Positions 36,770 through 43,046 of a DNA stretch of 64,000 nt are shown in pieces; within the stretch, counting starts at the first letter, position 1; every line of letters starts with the position of its first letter. The position numbers and the translations under genes are program-made. This stretch comes from Magnetococcus marinus MC-1 (GTDB taxonomy: Bacteria > Pseudomonadota > Magnetococcia > Magnetococcales > Magnetococcaceae): positions 649,501 through 713,500 of the forward strand of contig NC_008576.1 in assembly GCF_000014865.1 (NCBI RefSeq), read 5' to 3'. The notes below the pieces were generated by a model. The model was not told the DNA's origin. It did no database searches and was given only the letters and a program-made list of their open reading frames with translations.

Positions 36770-37081
36770 TCGAACCGCTGTTAAAAGATTCTGATAAGGG
36801 AAAGTGAAGGGGTTGTTCTGAGTTCTCACCGAAGATTGCGAGAGAATAAGTTTTGATGGCACAACGGGTCAAGCCCGGCGTTTTCAAAACCTCACGGGGA
36901 CAGGGGCCTTCGAGGCCGTGAAACTGACCAGGAGAAAACGCGCGGTTTCCATCAGGGCCAGGGATCAAATAGTCATCCCACCTAAAGGCCGAATAGATGT
37001 CTGCATTCGCACCTTGTTTGTGTCAGATAAAAAAATTCTTCTTGCAATTAGGGGGTGGGTCCATAGATGTCCCCGGAACTC
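36770..37081 (+). repeat. 312-base direct repeat, copy 1: probable 3' non-coding end of the IS110 element
   Basis: It begins 4 bases after the IS110 transposase stop and is almost identical to 39292-39601. Differences are a 2-base deletion (CACAACGG versus CAACGG) and a G/A change. It contains CATCAGGGCCAGGGAT-like sequence and several short hairpins (for example GGCCTTCGAGGCC), the type of sequence found between transposase and right end in IS1111-group elements, where the guide (seek/bridge) RNA is encoded. RNA coding here is inferred, not seen. It ends at a GTCCCCGGAACTC REP half-site. Confidence 0.65.
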
Positions 37082-37097
37082 CCCCCTAACTCCCCCC

Positions 37098-37640
37098 TCA
37101 CTTCTCGATGCGAGAGGCTGGACAATGAGGAAACCATTCATTCCACAATTCCAAGTTAAATAGGTGTACGTCAAACCCCTTTTCCCAACCCTTCGTAGGA
37201 CGACCGAGCAGACAGCCACCATGTAAATTAAGTAGTGCATCTTTTAACACCGTCAGGAATGGTGGCTGCAAAGAACTCATTCCTATTAAGGTCAGATAGC
37301 GCATAGGCTTTTTGGAGATACCCTGGTTCAGCCCCAGGTAGATAAGGCTGTCTATCAACTTGGGGAAGAGCTCTGCGTGGAGTAAAGATTGCGAGGATAG
37401 TTTTTGGTGGAATGATTCTAATTGAGCAACTCTATGTTGCTTTGGAATTGTGCTTTTTTCTGGATCTTTGATCTCAATAAGCCAGAGCTCTTGTTCCCAC
37501 TCCACCACAAAGTCGACCGCCTTCATGAGGTGGCTCATGCCGTGTCCTTGGCCGTGACCATCCAAGGAAATCACAGACAACGCCTGGGAAAAGTCAAAAT
37601 AGAGTTCCCCCTCCATCCACTCTTGGTTCGGCACTGTCAT
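37098..37640 (-). CDS. Putative PD-(D/E)XK nuclease, partner of the upstream ATPase
   Basis: A 180-aa protein of no family I can name. Residues 42-60 read 'VDFVVEWEQELWLIEIKDP', the core of the PD-(D/E)XK nuclease fold: Asp43 on the second strand, then Glu56-x-Lys58 thirteen residues on. An upstream acidic residue (Glu7 or Glu11) could complete the site. The rest is alpha/beta with no membrane segment. Its ATG overlaps the TGA of the ATPase gene by four bases (ATGA), so the pair is translationally coupled. With an ATPase partner this looks like an antiphage or restriction-like effector; that role is inferred. The stop lies 17 bases before the IS110-derived repeat. Confidence 0.7.
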   Translation of the reverse strand: MTVPNQEWMEGELYFDFSQALSVISLDGHGQGHGMSHLMKAVDFVVEWEQELWLIEIKDPEKSTIPKQHRVAQLESFHQKLSSQSLLHAELFPKLIDSLIYLGLNQGISKKPMRYLTLIGMSSLQPPFLTVLKDALLNLHGGCLLGRPTKGWEKGFDVHLFNLELWNEWFPHCPASRIEK

Positions 37641-38659
37641 GACTCACTCTCTCCAAAGGTCTGAGCCAACTCTTGATCATAAATATGTAAATACTCTTCT
37701 GCGATTTTGTTGGGGGTGATGGCAGCATAGTTGGAACATACATTAGCGGTCACCCCATGTTCCCCAGCATCATCCAGTGCAAAGTAGGTAATAGGTGTCT
37801 TTTTTTTCTGTAATTCCAGCTCTTTCAGAAGGGCAAAATGGTGGGAAGCAATGAAGATCTGTACCCCCTGGTCGGCAAGCATGAGAAGGATGCGTGCCAC
37901 ATGTTGCACCAGGACGGGGTTGAGATTGGCCTCGGGTTCATCCCAATACAGGGTTTTGGCCTCCATGAGGGTACCATTACGTATGAGTTGCCAAATGAGC
38001 GCCAATTTACGGTGGCCCTCGGCGACCAGATGCATCTCCATGGGATAGGATTGGTCTGGATCATCGTCACGCTGGATATAAAAATGTTCCCCCTCTTCGG
38101 TCACAGAGCCGCCGATAATCTCTTGAATAGATTCCATGATCTCTGCATATACACCCTGGGGGGGCTCCTTCAAAGGGGGCCCGTAGGCATGGACAAGAAT
38201 ATCGTTGTAAGTCTCCTCAAACTCCATCTCGTACTTTACATACAAGGTACGAAACTTAGCTGCCCAGGATAGAATTTCTTTGGGGGGAATAAAAACAGCA
38301 GAGCCAAAATCCACATCGACTACTCTCTCACTTAAGAGCATATTTTGTGGGTGTGGAAGGATTTCCAGAATTAACTTTGTGGAGTTATTCCAACGTGCTG
38401 CGATTTTCGATATGGGAACTGGAGTTGCACGATGAATTAGACGAGCGATCATGCGATCTTTGGGGCAGAACACATTAGCAATTTTAGTAGAGATGGCCGC
38501 AGAATCTTGCTGATAATTACACTGCAAGGCATAGAGCAACTTCATAAGATGGGTCTTGCCTGTACCATTGGCACCCACAAAGACGTTAATCCCCGGCGAA
38601 AAAGTAAGATCCAGGGATTCAAACACGGTGAAGTTGGACAGGGTGAGTCGGGTAAACAT
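37637..38659 (-). CDS. SMC/ABC-like AAA ATPase (AAA_15/AAA_21 type), defence-associated
   Basis: A 340-aa ATPase of the OLD/RecF-like group. It begins 'MFTRLTLSNFTVFESLDL', with Walker A 'GANGTGKTHLMK' (29-40). A degenerate signature 'AEGHRKLALI' (213-222), Walker B 'TLYWDEPEANLNP' (D240, E241) and an H-loop-like 'IASHHFALLKEL' follow. The insert between is short (about 180 residues), without a long coiled coil or TOPRIM domain, unlike GajA or OLD. ATPases of this type drive several two-gene defence systems (Septu PtuA, PARIS AriA, RloA). Its ATG shares one base with the stop of a PglX-like reading frame, and its own stop overlaps the nuclease gene, so three genes were once one operon. Confidence 0.85.
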   Translation of the reverse strand: MFTRLTLSNFTVFESLDLTFSPGINVFVGANGTGKTHLMKLLYALQCNYQQDSAAISTKIANVFCPKDRMIARLIHRATPVPISKIAARWNNSTKLILEILPHPQNMLLSERVVDVDFGSAVFIPPKEILSWAAKFRTLYVKYEMEFEETYNDILVHAYGPPLKEPPQGVYAEIMESIQEIIGGSVTEEGEHFYIQRDDDPDQSYPMEMHLVAEGHRKLALIWQLIRNGTLMEAKTLYWDEPEANLNPVLVQHVARILLMLADQGVQIFIASHHFALLKELELQKKKTPITYFALDDAGEHGVTANVCSNYAAITPNKIAEEYLHIYDQELAQTFGESES

Positions 38660-38852
38660 CAGGCGTCTCCTTTTTTTCCGGTCACGTCTTTAACCTGGGC
38701 CAGCAGAGCTCCAAATTTTCCATAGTTAACCTTCACGCCATCATCCAATCCAGGTCAACGCGCTGGTCGGCGTAGTGGCGGAGTTTCTCGTCGAACTGAG
38801 ATAACTCCTCCTGCTGTTTGCGAAGTTTATCCAGAGAGGTCTGGGCTTTTTT
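38659..38852 (-). pseudogene. C-terminal remnant of a BREX PglX-like adenine methyltransferase, frameshifted
   Basis: On the minus strand this reads 'LRKQQEELSQFDEKLRHYAD', 'QRVDLD', then after a one-base shift 'DDGVKVNYGKFGALLAQVKD' and a TGA whose A is the A of the ATPase start codon. The L-D-D-G-V-K-V-N-Y-x-K-F-G block is what I recall as the C-terminal end of PglX-type methyltransferases of BREX systems. The shift (GATTGGATGATGG where GATTTGGATGATGG is expected) and truncation by the IS256 remnant at 38853 make it a pseudogene. Family assignment is from memory of the motif. Confidence 0.6.
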
Positions 38853-38993
38853 GGGGATGTCCCGAGCTCTGTTGAAATTCGGGTGGGTGCCTGATTCATC
38901 TTACGCGGCCTCAGATTGTTTTGGAAGTGACATTTCGGCCAAGGTCTTTTGCGTATGCTCCTCAAGCTTGACCTTGAGCTGAGGCAACTGTCT
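38853..38993 (-). pseudogene. IS256-family transposase remnant, copy 1 (last 30 codons plus right end)
   Basis: The minus strand encodes the last ~30 residues of an IS256/mutator transposase ('KLEEHTQK', stop at 38901). It is followed by the same 48-base non-coding end (GGGGATGTCCCGAGCTCTG...) as at 39986-40033. The two copies share about 93% of bases by eye. It borders the pglX remnant at 38853 and a REP sequence at about 38994. Confidence 0.6.
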
Positions 38994-39044
38994 AGGGGAG
39001 TTCTGGGGACATCTATGGGAATTCCGGGGACGAGTTCTGAGGTG
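38994..39044. repeat. Run of broken REP half-sites
   Basis: Three GAGTTCTGGGGACA / GAATTCCGGGGACG type half-sites stand within about 55 bases before the first transposase fragment. They are the same sequence family as the palindromes at 39240-39290 and 40504-40617. Confidence 0.55.
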
Positions 39045-39236
39045 GAGTTCTGGGGACATACACTTAATGAACGATTAGGAGTGATTACAAATAATGGCGA
39101 GATTGGCAAGAGTGGTCATTCCAAGTGTAGCGCACCATATTACGCAGAGGGGTAACCGCAGGCAGGATGTATTTTTTGAGGAATCCGATTATGAGGCCTA
39201 TTTGAAAGATGTGCGTGTTTGGTGTGAAGCTTGTGG
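39045..39236 (+). pseudogene. REP-associated tyrosine transposase (RAYT) fragment, copy A
   Basis: After GAGTTCTGGGGACATACACTT and a 5' leader, ATG 39094 opens 'MARLARVVIPSVAHHITQRG', the N-terminus of IS200-like Y1 transposases of the REP-associated group. It runs about 48 codons to 'VWCEACG' and breaks off at a REP palindrome before the HUH motif. Same sequence at 40320 and 42445. Confidence 0.75.
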
Positions 39237-39239
39237 GAG

Positions 39240-39290
39240 TTCCGGGGACATACACTTTATTGATCGTGAATAAAGTGTATGTCCCCGGAA
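39240..39290. repeat. REP palindrome, perfect 21-base arms
   Basis: TTCCGGGGACATACACTTTA(T) at 39240-39260 is exactly repeated in inverse orientation at 39270-39290, with a 9-base spacer. RAYT enzymes recognise hairpins of this kind. It joins RAYT copy A to the second IS110-derived repeat. Confidence 0.75.
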
Positions 39291-39291
39291 T

Positions 39292-39601
39292 TCGAACCGC
39301 TGTTAAAAGATTCTGATAAGGGAAAGTGAAGGGGTTGTTCTGAGTTCTCACCGAAGATTGCGAGAGAATAAGTTTTGATGGCAACGGGTCGAGCCCGGCG
39401 TTTTCAAAACCTCACGGGGACAGGGGCCTTCGAGGCCGTGAAACTGACCAGGAGAAAACGCGCGGTTTCCATCAGGGCCAGGGATCAAATAGTCATCCCA
39501 CCTAAAGGCCGAATAGATGTCTGCATTCGCACCTTGTTTGTGTCAGATAAAAAAATTCTTCTTGCAATTAGGGGGTGGGTCCATAGATGTCCCCGGAACT
39601 C
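39292..39601 (+). repeat. 310-base direct repeat, copy 2, without a transposase next to it
   Basis: Nearly identical to 36770-37081 (one 2-base deletion, one or two substitutions). Here no IS110 transposase sequence precedes it; instead it is joined to a REP palindrome at its left and ends in the GTCCCCGGAACTC half-site. If the repeat encodes an IS110 guide RNA, this is a detached RNA-only copy. Confidence 0.75.
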
Positions 39602-39717
39602 TCACAATCAGTCACAGGGAGCCTGTAGGGGTGTCGTCAGTACGGGCTTTTTGAGGAGGCCCTATGGTAGTTTTATTGCCTCTTATACTTTTCAAGAACC
39701 AAGGAGCGTGTGGATTT

Positions 39718-39909
39718 ATGAATACGGATTGGCTAAAAAATATTTCAGTAAACATACGAGCTACTGGGCCCGCAGCAGTCATTATCGTGTGGATAATAGC
39801 TGTGACTGTTTTAGGAATTTGGGGTGAAGGCGGCCATGCAAGTTACGCCCAAGGAATGCTTAATTTTTGTGGGGGCATAATTCTGGTTGTGTTAGCAAAA
39901 AAAACTTAA
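39718..39909 (+). CDS. Small two-helix membrane protein, unknown
   Basis: A 63-aa reading frame with two hydrophobic segments (about 18-33 'PAAVIIVWIIAVTVLG' and 47-60 'MLNFCGGIILVVLA'). AAGGAG lies about 11 bases before ATG 39718. An in-frame start at 39664 exists but lacks a site. It sits between mobile fragments, so it may be cargo or chance. No family is recognised. Confidence 0.45.
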   Translation: MNTDWLKNISVNIRATGPAAVIIVWIIAVTVLGIWGEGGHASYAQGMLNFCGGIILVVLAKKT

Positions 39910-39985
39910 CCCAATAGATTGTTAAGTTAATATTTACGCTGCTCTACTGTTGAAGATAAATGAAGTCTCAAACGCCAACGGAAAG

Positions 39986-40310
39986 GGGGATGTCCCGAGC
40001 TCTGTTGAAATTCGGATGGGTGCCTGATCCATCTTACGCGGCCTCAGATTGCTTTTGAAGCGAAGTTTCTGCCAAGACCTTTTGCGTATGCTCCTCAAGT
40101 TTGGCCTTTAAGTGGGGTAGCTGTCTATAGGCCCGTAGACGCTGGAACCCTTTTTTGGCCTCCAGCATACCGGCAGCAGTCCATCTGAGGCGCATATTGC
40201 TGTTTTTCCACCGCTTGACGTTGCGGGTCACACGACGGATAGTTCCCATCATATTTTCGATGGCGTTGGTGGTAGCCAGCGCCTTGCGCAGTTCTGGTGG
40301 TAATCCGAGT
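39986..40310 (-). pseudogene. IS256-family transposase remnant, copy 2 (last ~92 codons plus right end)
   Basis: The minus strand reads 'LGLPPELRKALATTNAIENM' then 'GTIRRVTRNVKRWKNSNMRL', ending at 40034. The T-T-N-A-I-E-N motif, which contains the catalytic Glu of the DDE triad, identifies the IS256/mutator family. The N-terminal three quarters are missing. The non-coding end at 39986-40033 matches 38853-38900. Confidence 0.75.
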
Positions 40311-40319
40311 CGGGGACAA

Positions 40320-40503
40320 GAGTTCTGGGGACATACACTTAATGAGCGATTAGGAGTGATTACAAATAATGGCGAGATTGGCAAGAGTGGTCATTCCAAG
40401 TGTAGCGCACCATATTACGCAGAGGGGTAACCGCAGGCAGGATGTATTTTTTGAGGAATCCGATTATGAGGCCGATTTGAAAGATGTACGTGTTTGGTGT
40501 GAA
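40320..40503 (+). pseudogene. RAYT fragment, copy B
   Basis: Same leader and N-terminal 45 codons as copy A from ATG 40369, with small changes (GCCGATTTG for GCCTATTTG). It breaks after 'VWCE' straight into AGTGTATGTCCCCGGAATTC. Confidence 0.75.
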
Positions 40504-40617
40504 AGTGTATGTCCCCGGAATTCCAGGGGGTGGGTCCATAGATGTCCCCGGAACTCCTTTGATCATGAATAAAGTGTATGTCCCCGGAACTCAATAAAGT
40601 GTATGTCCCCGGAATTC
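40504..40617. repeat. REP half-site array including a 25-base tandem duplication
   Basis: Four GTCCCCGGAA half-sites in 114 bases: 40504-40524; 40526-40556, which is a 31-base piece of the end of the IS110-derived repeat; and two tandem 25-base units AATAAAGTGTATGTCCCCGG.. at 40568-40592 and 40593-40617 that differ by one base (AACTC/AATTC). It looks like repeated recombination between REP sequences. Confidence 0.7.
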
Positions 40618-40702
40618 CGAAGCGCCATGTTCTCGGTTTGAAAAACTGCACGCGATTTGAAAAGGCTGGTAAGCAACGTGAAAATCATCTGGATAAATGT
40701 AT

Positions 40703-41071
40703 TCACGGGGATGGCGTTACCAGGGCCGGTGATTTTCGAGGCATATTGAAGCGAGCCCTTTCTTCTTCAATTTGAATTTCAATATTATCGGGGAATGCGG
40801 CAGGATCTTGGTCGACGAGTTGCAGACACTCCCTTTCTGCCCCTGAGTAAGGATCAAAGCAGCATTTAGAATATTTATGCACCCAAACGCCACCAAAATC
40901 CTGACACGAATCAGCCTGTTGACAAAACCACTGCCCTTTGATTCCAGGAAGAGTGAAGAGACATGATGCTTGAACGGCAATAAACATGGGAAATCCAACA
41001 AAAACATGTATTGGAAAAGCTATAGATAAGCCGATAAGTGCAAGGAGAGCTAAAAGTCTAAGTCGTTTCAT
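40703..41071 (-). CDS. Hypothetical small exported or membrane protein, Cys-rich
   Basis: A 122-aa reading frame with an N-terminal hydrophobic helix (about 5-35) and a polar part with several Cys ('CQQADSCQDF', 'SKCCFDPYSGAEREC'). No clear ribosome site precedes ATG 41071, and a terminator for the upstream gene lies just before it, so expression is uncertain. Position directly downstream of the Rhs-type domain gene invites the guess of an immunity partner, but nothing in the sequence proves it. Confidence 0.4.
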   Translation of the reverse strand: MKRLRLLALLALIGLSIAFPIHVFVGFPMFIAVQASCLFTLPGIKGQWFCQQADSCQDFGGVWVHKYSKCCFDPYSGAERECLQLVDQDPAAFPDNIEIQIEEERARFNMPRKSPALVTPSP

Positions 41072-41087
41072 GAGATGCTCTAAAAAA

Positions 41088-41110
41088 AGAGAGGGGCGTT
41101 GCCCCTCTCT
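41088..41110 (-). terminator. Terminator of the Rhs-type domain gene
   Basis: A perfect 10-base stem AGAGAGGGGC/GCCCCTCTCT with a 3-base loop is followed on the minus strand by seven T (41082-41088). It lies 12 bases after the stop of the 145-aa gene. Confidence 0.9.
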
Positions 41111-41121
41111 ATTGTGAGGGC

Positions 41122-41559
41122 TCAGTATTTTGGATTGATACCTCTTACACGATAAGGAGAACAGACCTGTTTACAGGATTGTCCTTGACCTGCACCTGAA
41201 CGGCCATGCTGATTTGCAGCCTCATCGGCGCGACGGTCCCAAAGTGGATCTCCCTTGACGTGGGTACCGTAAAGCTCTCGAACATGGCTAATGGTTTCGG
41301 CGGCTTGATGACCACCAGGGCCACGAGACGTTGCGCGGCAATTGGCCATACAGTGATGATATTTATCACTGAGTTGGACATTGTCATGTCGCATTTTGCC
41401 ATATTCGTGTGCCATGTCGGCTGCACCAAGTGCAGCTTGCCCCATGTGTTTAACTGCTTGGCCAACTTGGTTAAATGCCTGACCAACCCGGTCTGTTGCT
41501 TCAGCCACATAGGCTGATTGGAGCCGCCAAGGTGCTCCAGGATACCAATTCCTTCCCAT
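41122..41559 (-). CDS. Orphan protein with an Rhs/polymorphic-toxin type C-terminal domain
   Basis: A 145-aa protein. Residues about 60-145 ('LSDKYHHCMANCRATSRGPG', 'AAETISHVRELY', 'DRRADEAANQHGRS', 'CKQVCSPYRVRGI') resemble the C-terminal segment seen at the ends of many Rhs-repeat proteins, with D-K-Y-x-H-C-x-A-N-C and a final C-x-x-x-C. No Rhs core or secretion signal is present, so it is either a stand-alone member or a displaced tip. An AAGGAAA ribosome site precedes ATG 41559. Biochemical activity unknown. Confidence 0.65.
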   Translation of the reverse strand: MGRNWYPGAPWRLQSAYVAEATDRVGQAFNQVGQAVKHMGQAALGAADMAHEYGKMRHDNVQLSDKYHHCMANCRATSRGPGGHQAAETISHVRELYGTHVKGDPLWDRRADEAANQHGRSGAGQGQSCKQVCSPYRVRGINPKY

Positions 41560-41596
41560 TACGATTTCCTTTTATCTCGTGATTGAGGTCATACAA

Positions 41597-41722
41597 GTGA
41601 AAAGAGATCGCCACGACTTTTTCCTTGCCCTTTTGGGTGGTCCTGATTACGCTCAGGCTAAATCTGGTGAAGTCATCCGCGTTGCCGCGCGGGTGGACGA
41701 ATCTCGCAAAGCAGAGTGCTGA
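41597..41722 (+). CDS. Possible 41-aa reading frame
   Basis: GTG 41597 with GAGG 9 bases upstream opens a 41-codon frame ('RDRHDFFLALLGGPDYAQAK') with normal amino-acid composition. It ends in a weak hairpin (AAGCAGA/TCTGCTT near 41709-41743). It may be a fragment of a longer lost gene. No family is recognised. Confidence 0.25.
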   Translation: MKRDRHDFFLALLGGPDYAQAKSGEVIRVAARVDESRKAEC

Positions 41723-42005
41723 CCTAAGTTGGCATTCTGCTTTGTGTAACTCCTAATAGATAAGTATGGTCATCAAAAAGTTCAAGCCCTAAGTGCGATT
41801 TTTTCAGTGCGATAGTTGTTTTTTTGCTGCATGAGAGGTTGGTGAGTTGATGGTTAACTGAAATAATTATTAAATTCAATGTGTAGCGATGTTTTTCTTT
41901 TATGCTTTTTGGTTGGGCGTTCATATCTGAAAACAGAATAAATAATTATTAAAGGTTGTAGAGAGTTTCTGGTTTGAGAAGCGTATGCTTCACCATTAGG
42001 TTACG
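41723..42005. other. AT-rich stretch without a convincing gene
   Basis: A 66-codon minus-strand frame (41724-41924) exists but has poor composition and no ribosome site. The base composition is much more AT-rich than the flanking operons, in keeping with acquired DNA. Confidence 0.4.
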
Positions 42006-42040
42006 AAAAACCCCGCGTCCTAACGGATGCGGGGTTTTTT
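42006..42040. terminator. Strong bidirectional terminator in the accessory region
   Basis: An 11-base stem AAAAACCCCGC/GCGGGGTTTTT (42006-42016 with 42029-42039), with further TCC/GGA pairing inside and T runs on both strands. No intact gene lies immediately before it on either side; it is a leftover of a lost transcription unit. Confidence 0.8.
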
Positions 42041-42155
42041 GCTATGTGGAAAAGACCAATAAATCCAACGGTTACAGTTGATGTCCGATCGTTGAAACTC
42101 CTCTCCATTGGCCTCCAGGAAGGCCCGTTATTCTCTGTTCTCCGCCATATTCTCC

Positions 42156-42228
42156 AAAAGCTGTGTACCGTGTAAAAAAGTACAATGGCTGTGTACCATG
42201 AACGAATTCAATGGAGTACACAGCTTTT
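42156..42228. repeat. 73-base element with 13-base terminal inverted repeats (MITE-like)
   Basis: AAAAGCTGTGTAC (42156-42168) is exactly inverted at 42216-42228. An internal near-copy, GGCTGTGTACCATG at 42187-42200, resembles AGCTGTGTACCGTG at 42159-42172. No coding capacity. It may be the two ends of a deleted insertion sequence. Confidence 0.5.
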
Positions 42229-42314
42229 GATTCTGTGGCTTTTTGTTATGGGGTTGTTTTCAAGAGACCTCTGGGGACGGAAAGGGAATAAAAACCATAT
42301 GAAATCCACAACTA

Positions 42315-42440
42315 TCAAAGCATCAGGCTTATATGTTTTTTGATATGCTCTCTTTCCTCGTTTGTTTTTACCTTATCAAGATTCAGTACAAATTCTTGTC
42401 CGTAACCTTGGTAGGAAATAATGACATCATGCCCATCAAT
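42315..42440 (-). pseudogene. Gene tail of unknown family cut by the RAYT element
   Basis: The minus strand encodes the last 42 residues of a lost protein ('PIDGHDVIISYQGYGQEFVL', then 'EREHIKKHISLML'). It is interrupted exactly where the RAYT copy C begins (42445). No family recognised. Confidence 0.4.
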
Positions 42441-42444
42441 TGGG

Positions 42445-42703
42445 GAGTTCTGGGGACATACACTTAATGAGCGATTAGGAGTGATTACAAATAATGGCGA
42501 GATTGGCAAGAGTGGTCATTCCAAGTGTAGCGCACCATATTACGCAGAGGGGTAACCGCAGGCAGGATGTATTTTTTGAGGAATCCGATTATGAGGCCTA
42601 TTTGAAAGATGTGTGTGTTTGGTGTGAAGCTTGTGGTGTGGAGAACTGGGCTTACTGTTTGATGATGAATCATGTTCATCTCATATTGGTTCCAAAGTCA
42701 TAA
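42445..42703 (+). pseudogene. RAYT transposase fragment, copy C, reaching the HUH motif
   Basis: The longest of three copies: ATG 42494 gives 69 residues including the metal-binding His pair in 'YCLMMNHVHLILVPKS', then a TAA. The part with the catalytic Tyr is absent. It shares leader and first 48 codons with copies A and B. Confidence 0.78.
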
Positions 42704-42717
42704 AATGCTTTACAGAA

Positions 42718-42949
42718 CAACAAGCTGGCCAAGATTTGTGGCGCATTTGCTTCGCCAGAGCATATTAATGATAGCCCAGCCACGGCTCCCTCCAAACGGA
42801 TTCAGACAATCTGCAAGAGCTACGATAAAGTGGTGCATGGCACCTTGATCGCCCTAGATATTGGTTTGGAAAGCATTCGCCAGCACTGCCCGCTGTTTGA
42901 TGCCTGGATAAAGCGACTTGAGGGGTTGAATGCAGCCCCTAACCCATAA
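42718..42949 (+). pseudogene. C-terminal remnant of an unidentified gene
   Basis: An open frame without a start reads 'NKLAKICGAFASPEH', 'RIQTICKSYDKVVHGTLIAL', 'DIGLESIRQHCPLFDAWIKR' and ends at TAA 42947-42949. Composition is that of a real helical protein; the family is not recognised. It follows directly after the truncated RAYT copy C. Confidence 0.4.
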
Positions 42950-43046
42950 AGCAGATTCCCCTAAAAGCCCATGGCAAGCTGGTGGGGTAGATTCCCACCC
43001 AATCGAGCTGCACAGCAGGCGCGCAGGCTCCGGCAGAGGCTGCCGA

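Noticed and set aside
37098-38659. Calling the pair Septu, Gabija or PARIS outright
   Set aside because: The second protein shows PD-(D/E)XK residues and no HNH, UvrD or TOPRIM/DUF4435 features, and the ATPase lacks the long insert of GajA, so a named assignment is not supported.
40568-40617. Short direct repeats that could be a CRISPR fragment
   Set aside because: Only two tandem 25-base units with no spacers; they are REP half-sites.
41724-41924. 66-codon minus-strand frame in the AT-rich part of the accessory region
   Set aside because: Composition looks like translated AT-rich non-coding DNA and there is no ribosome site.
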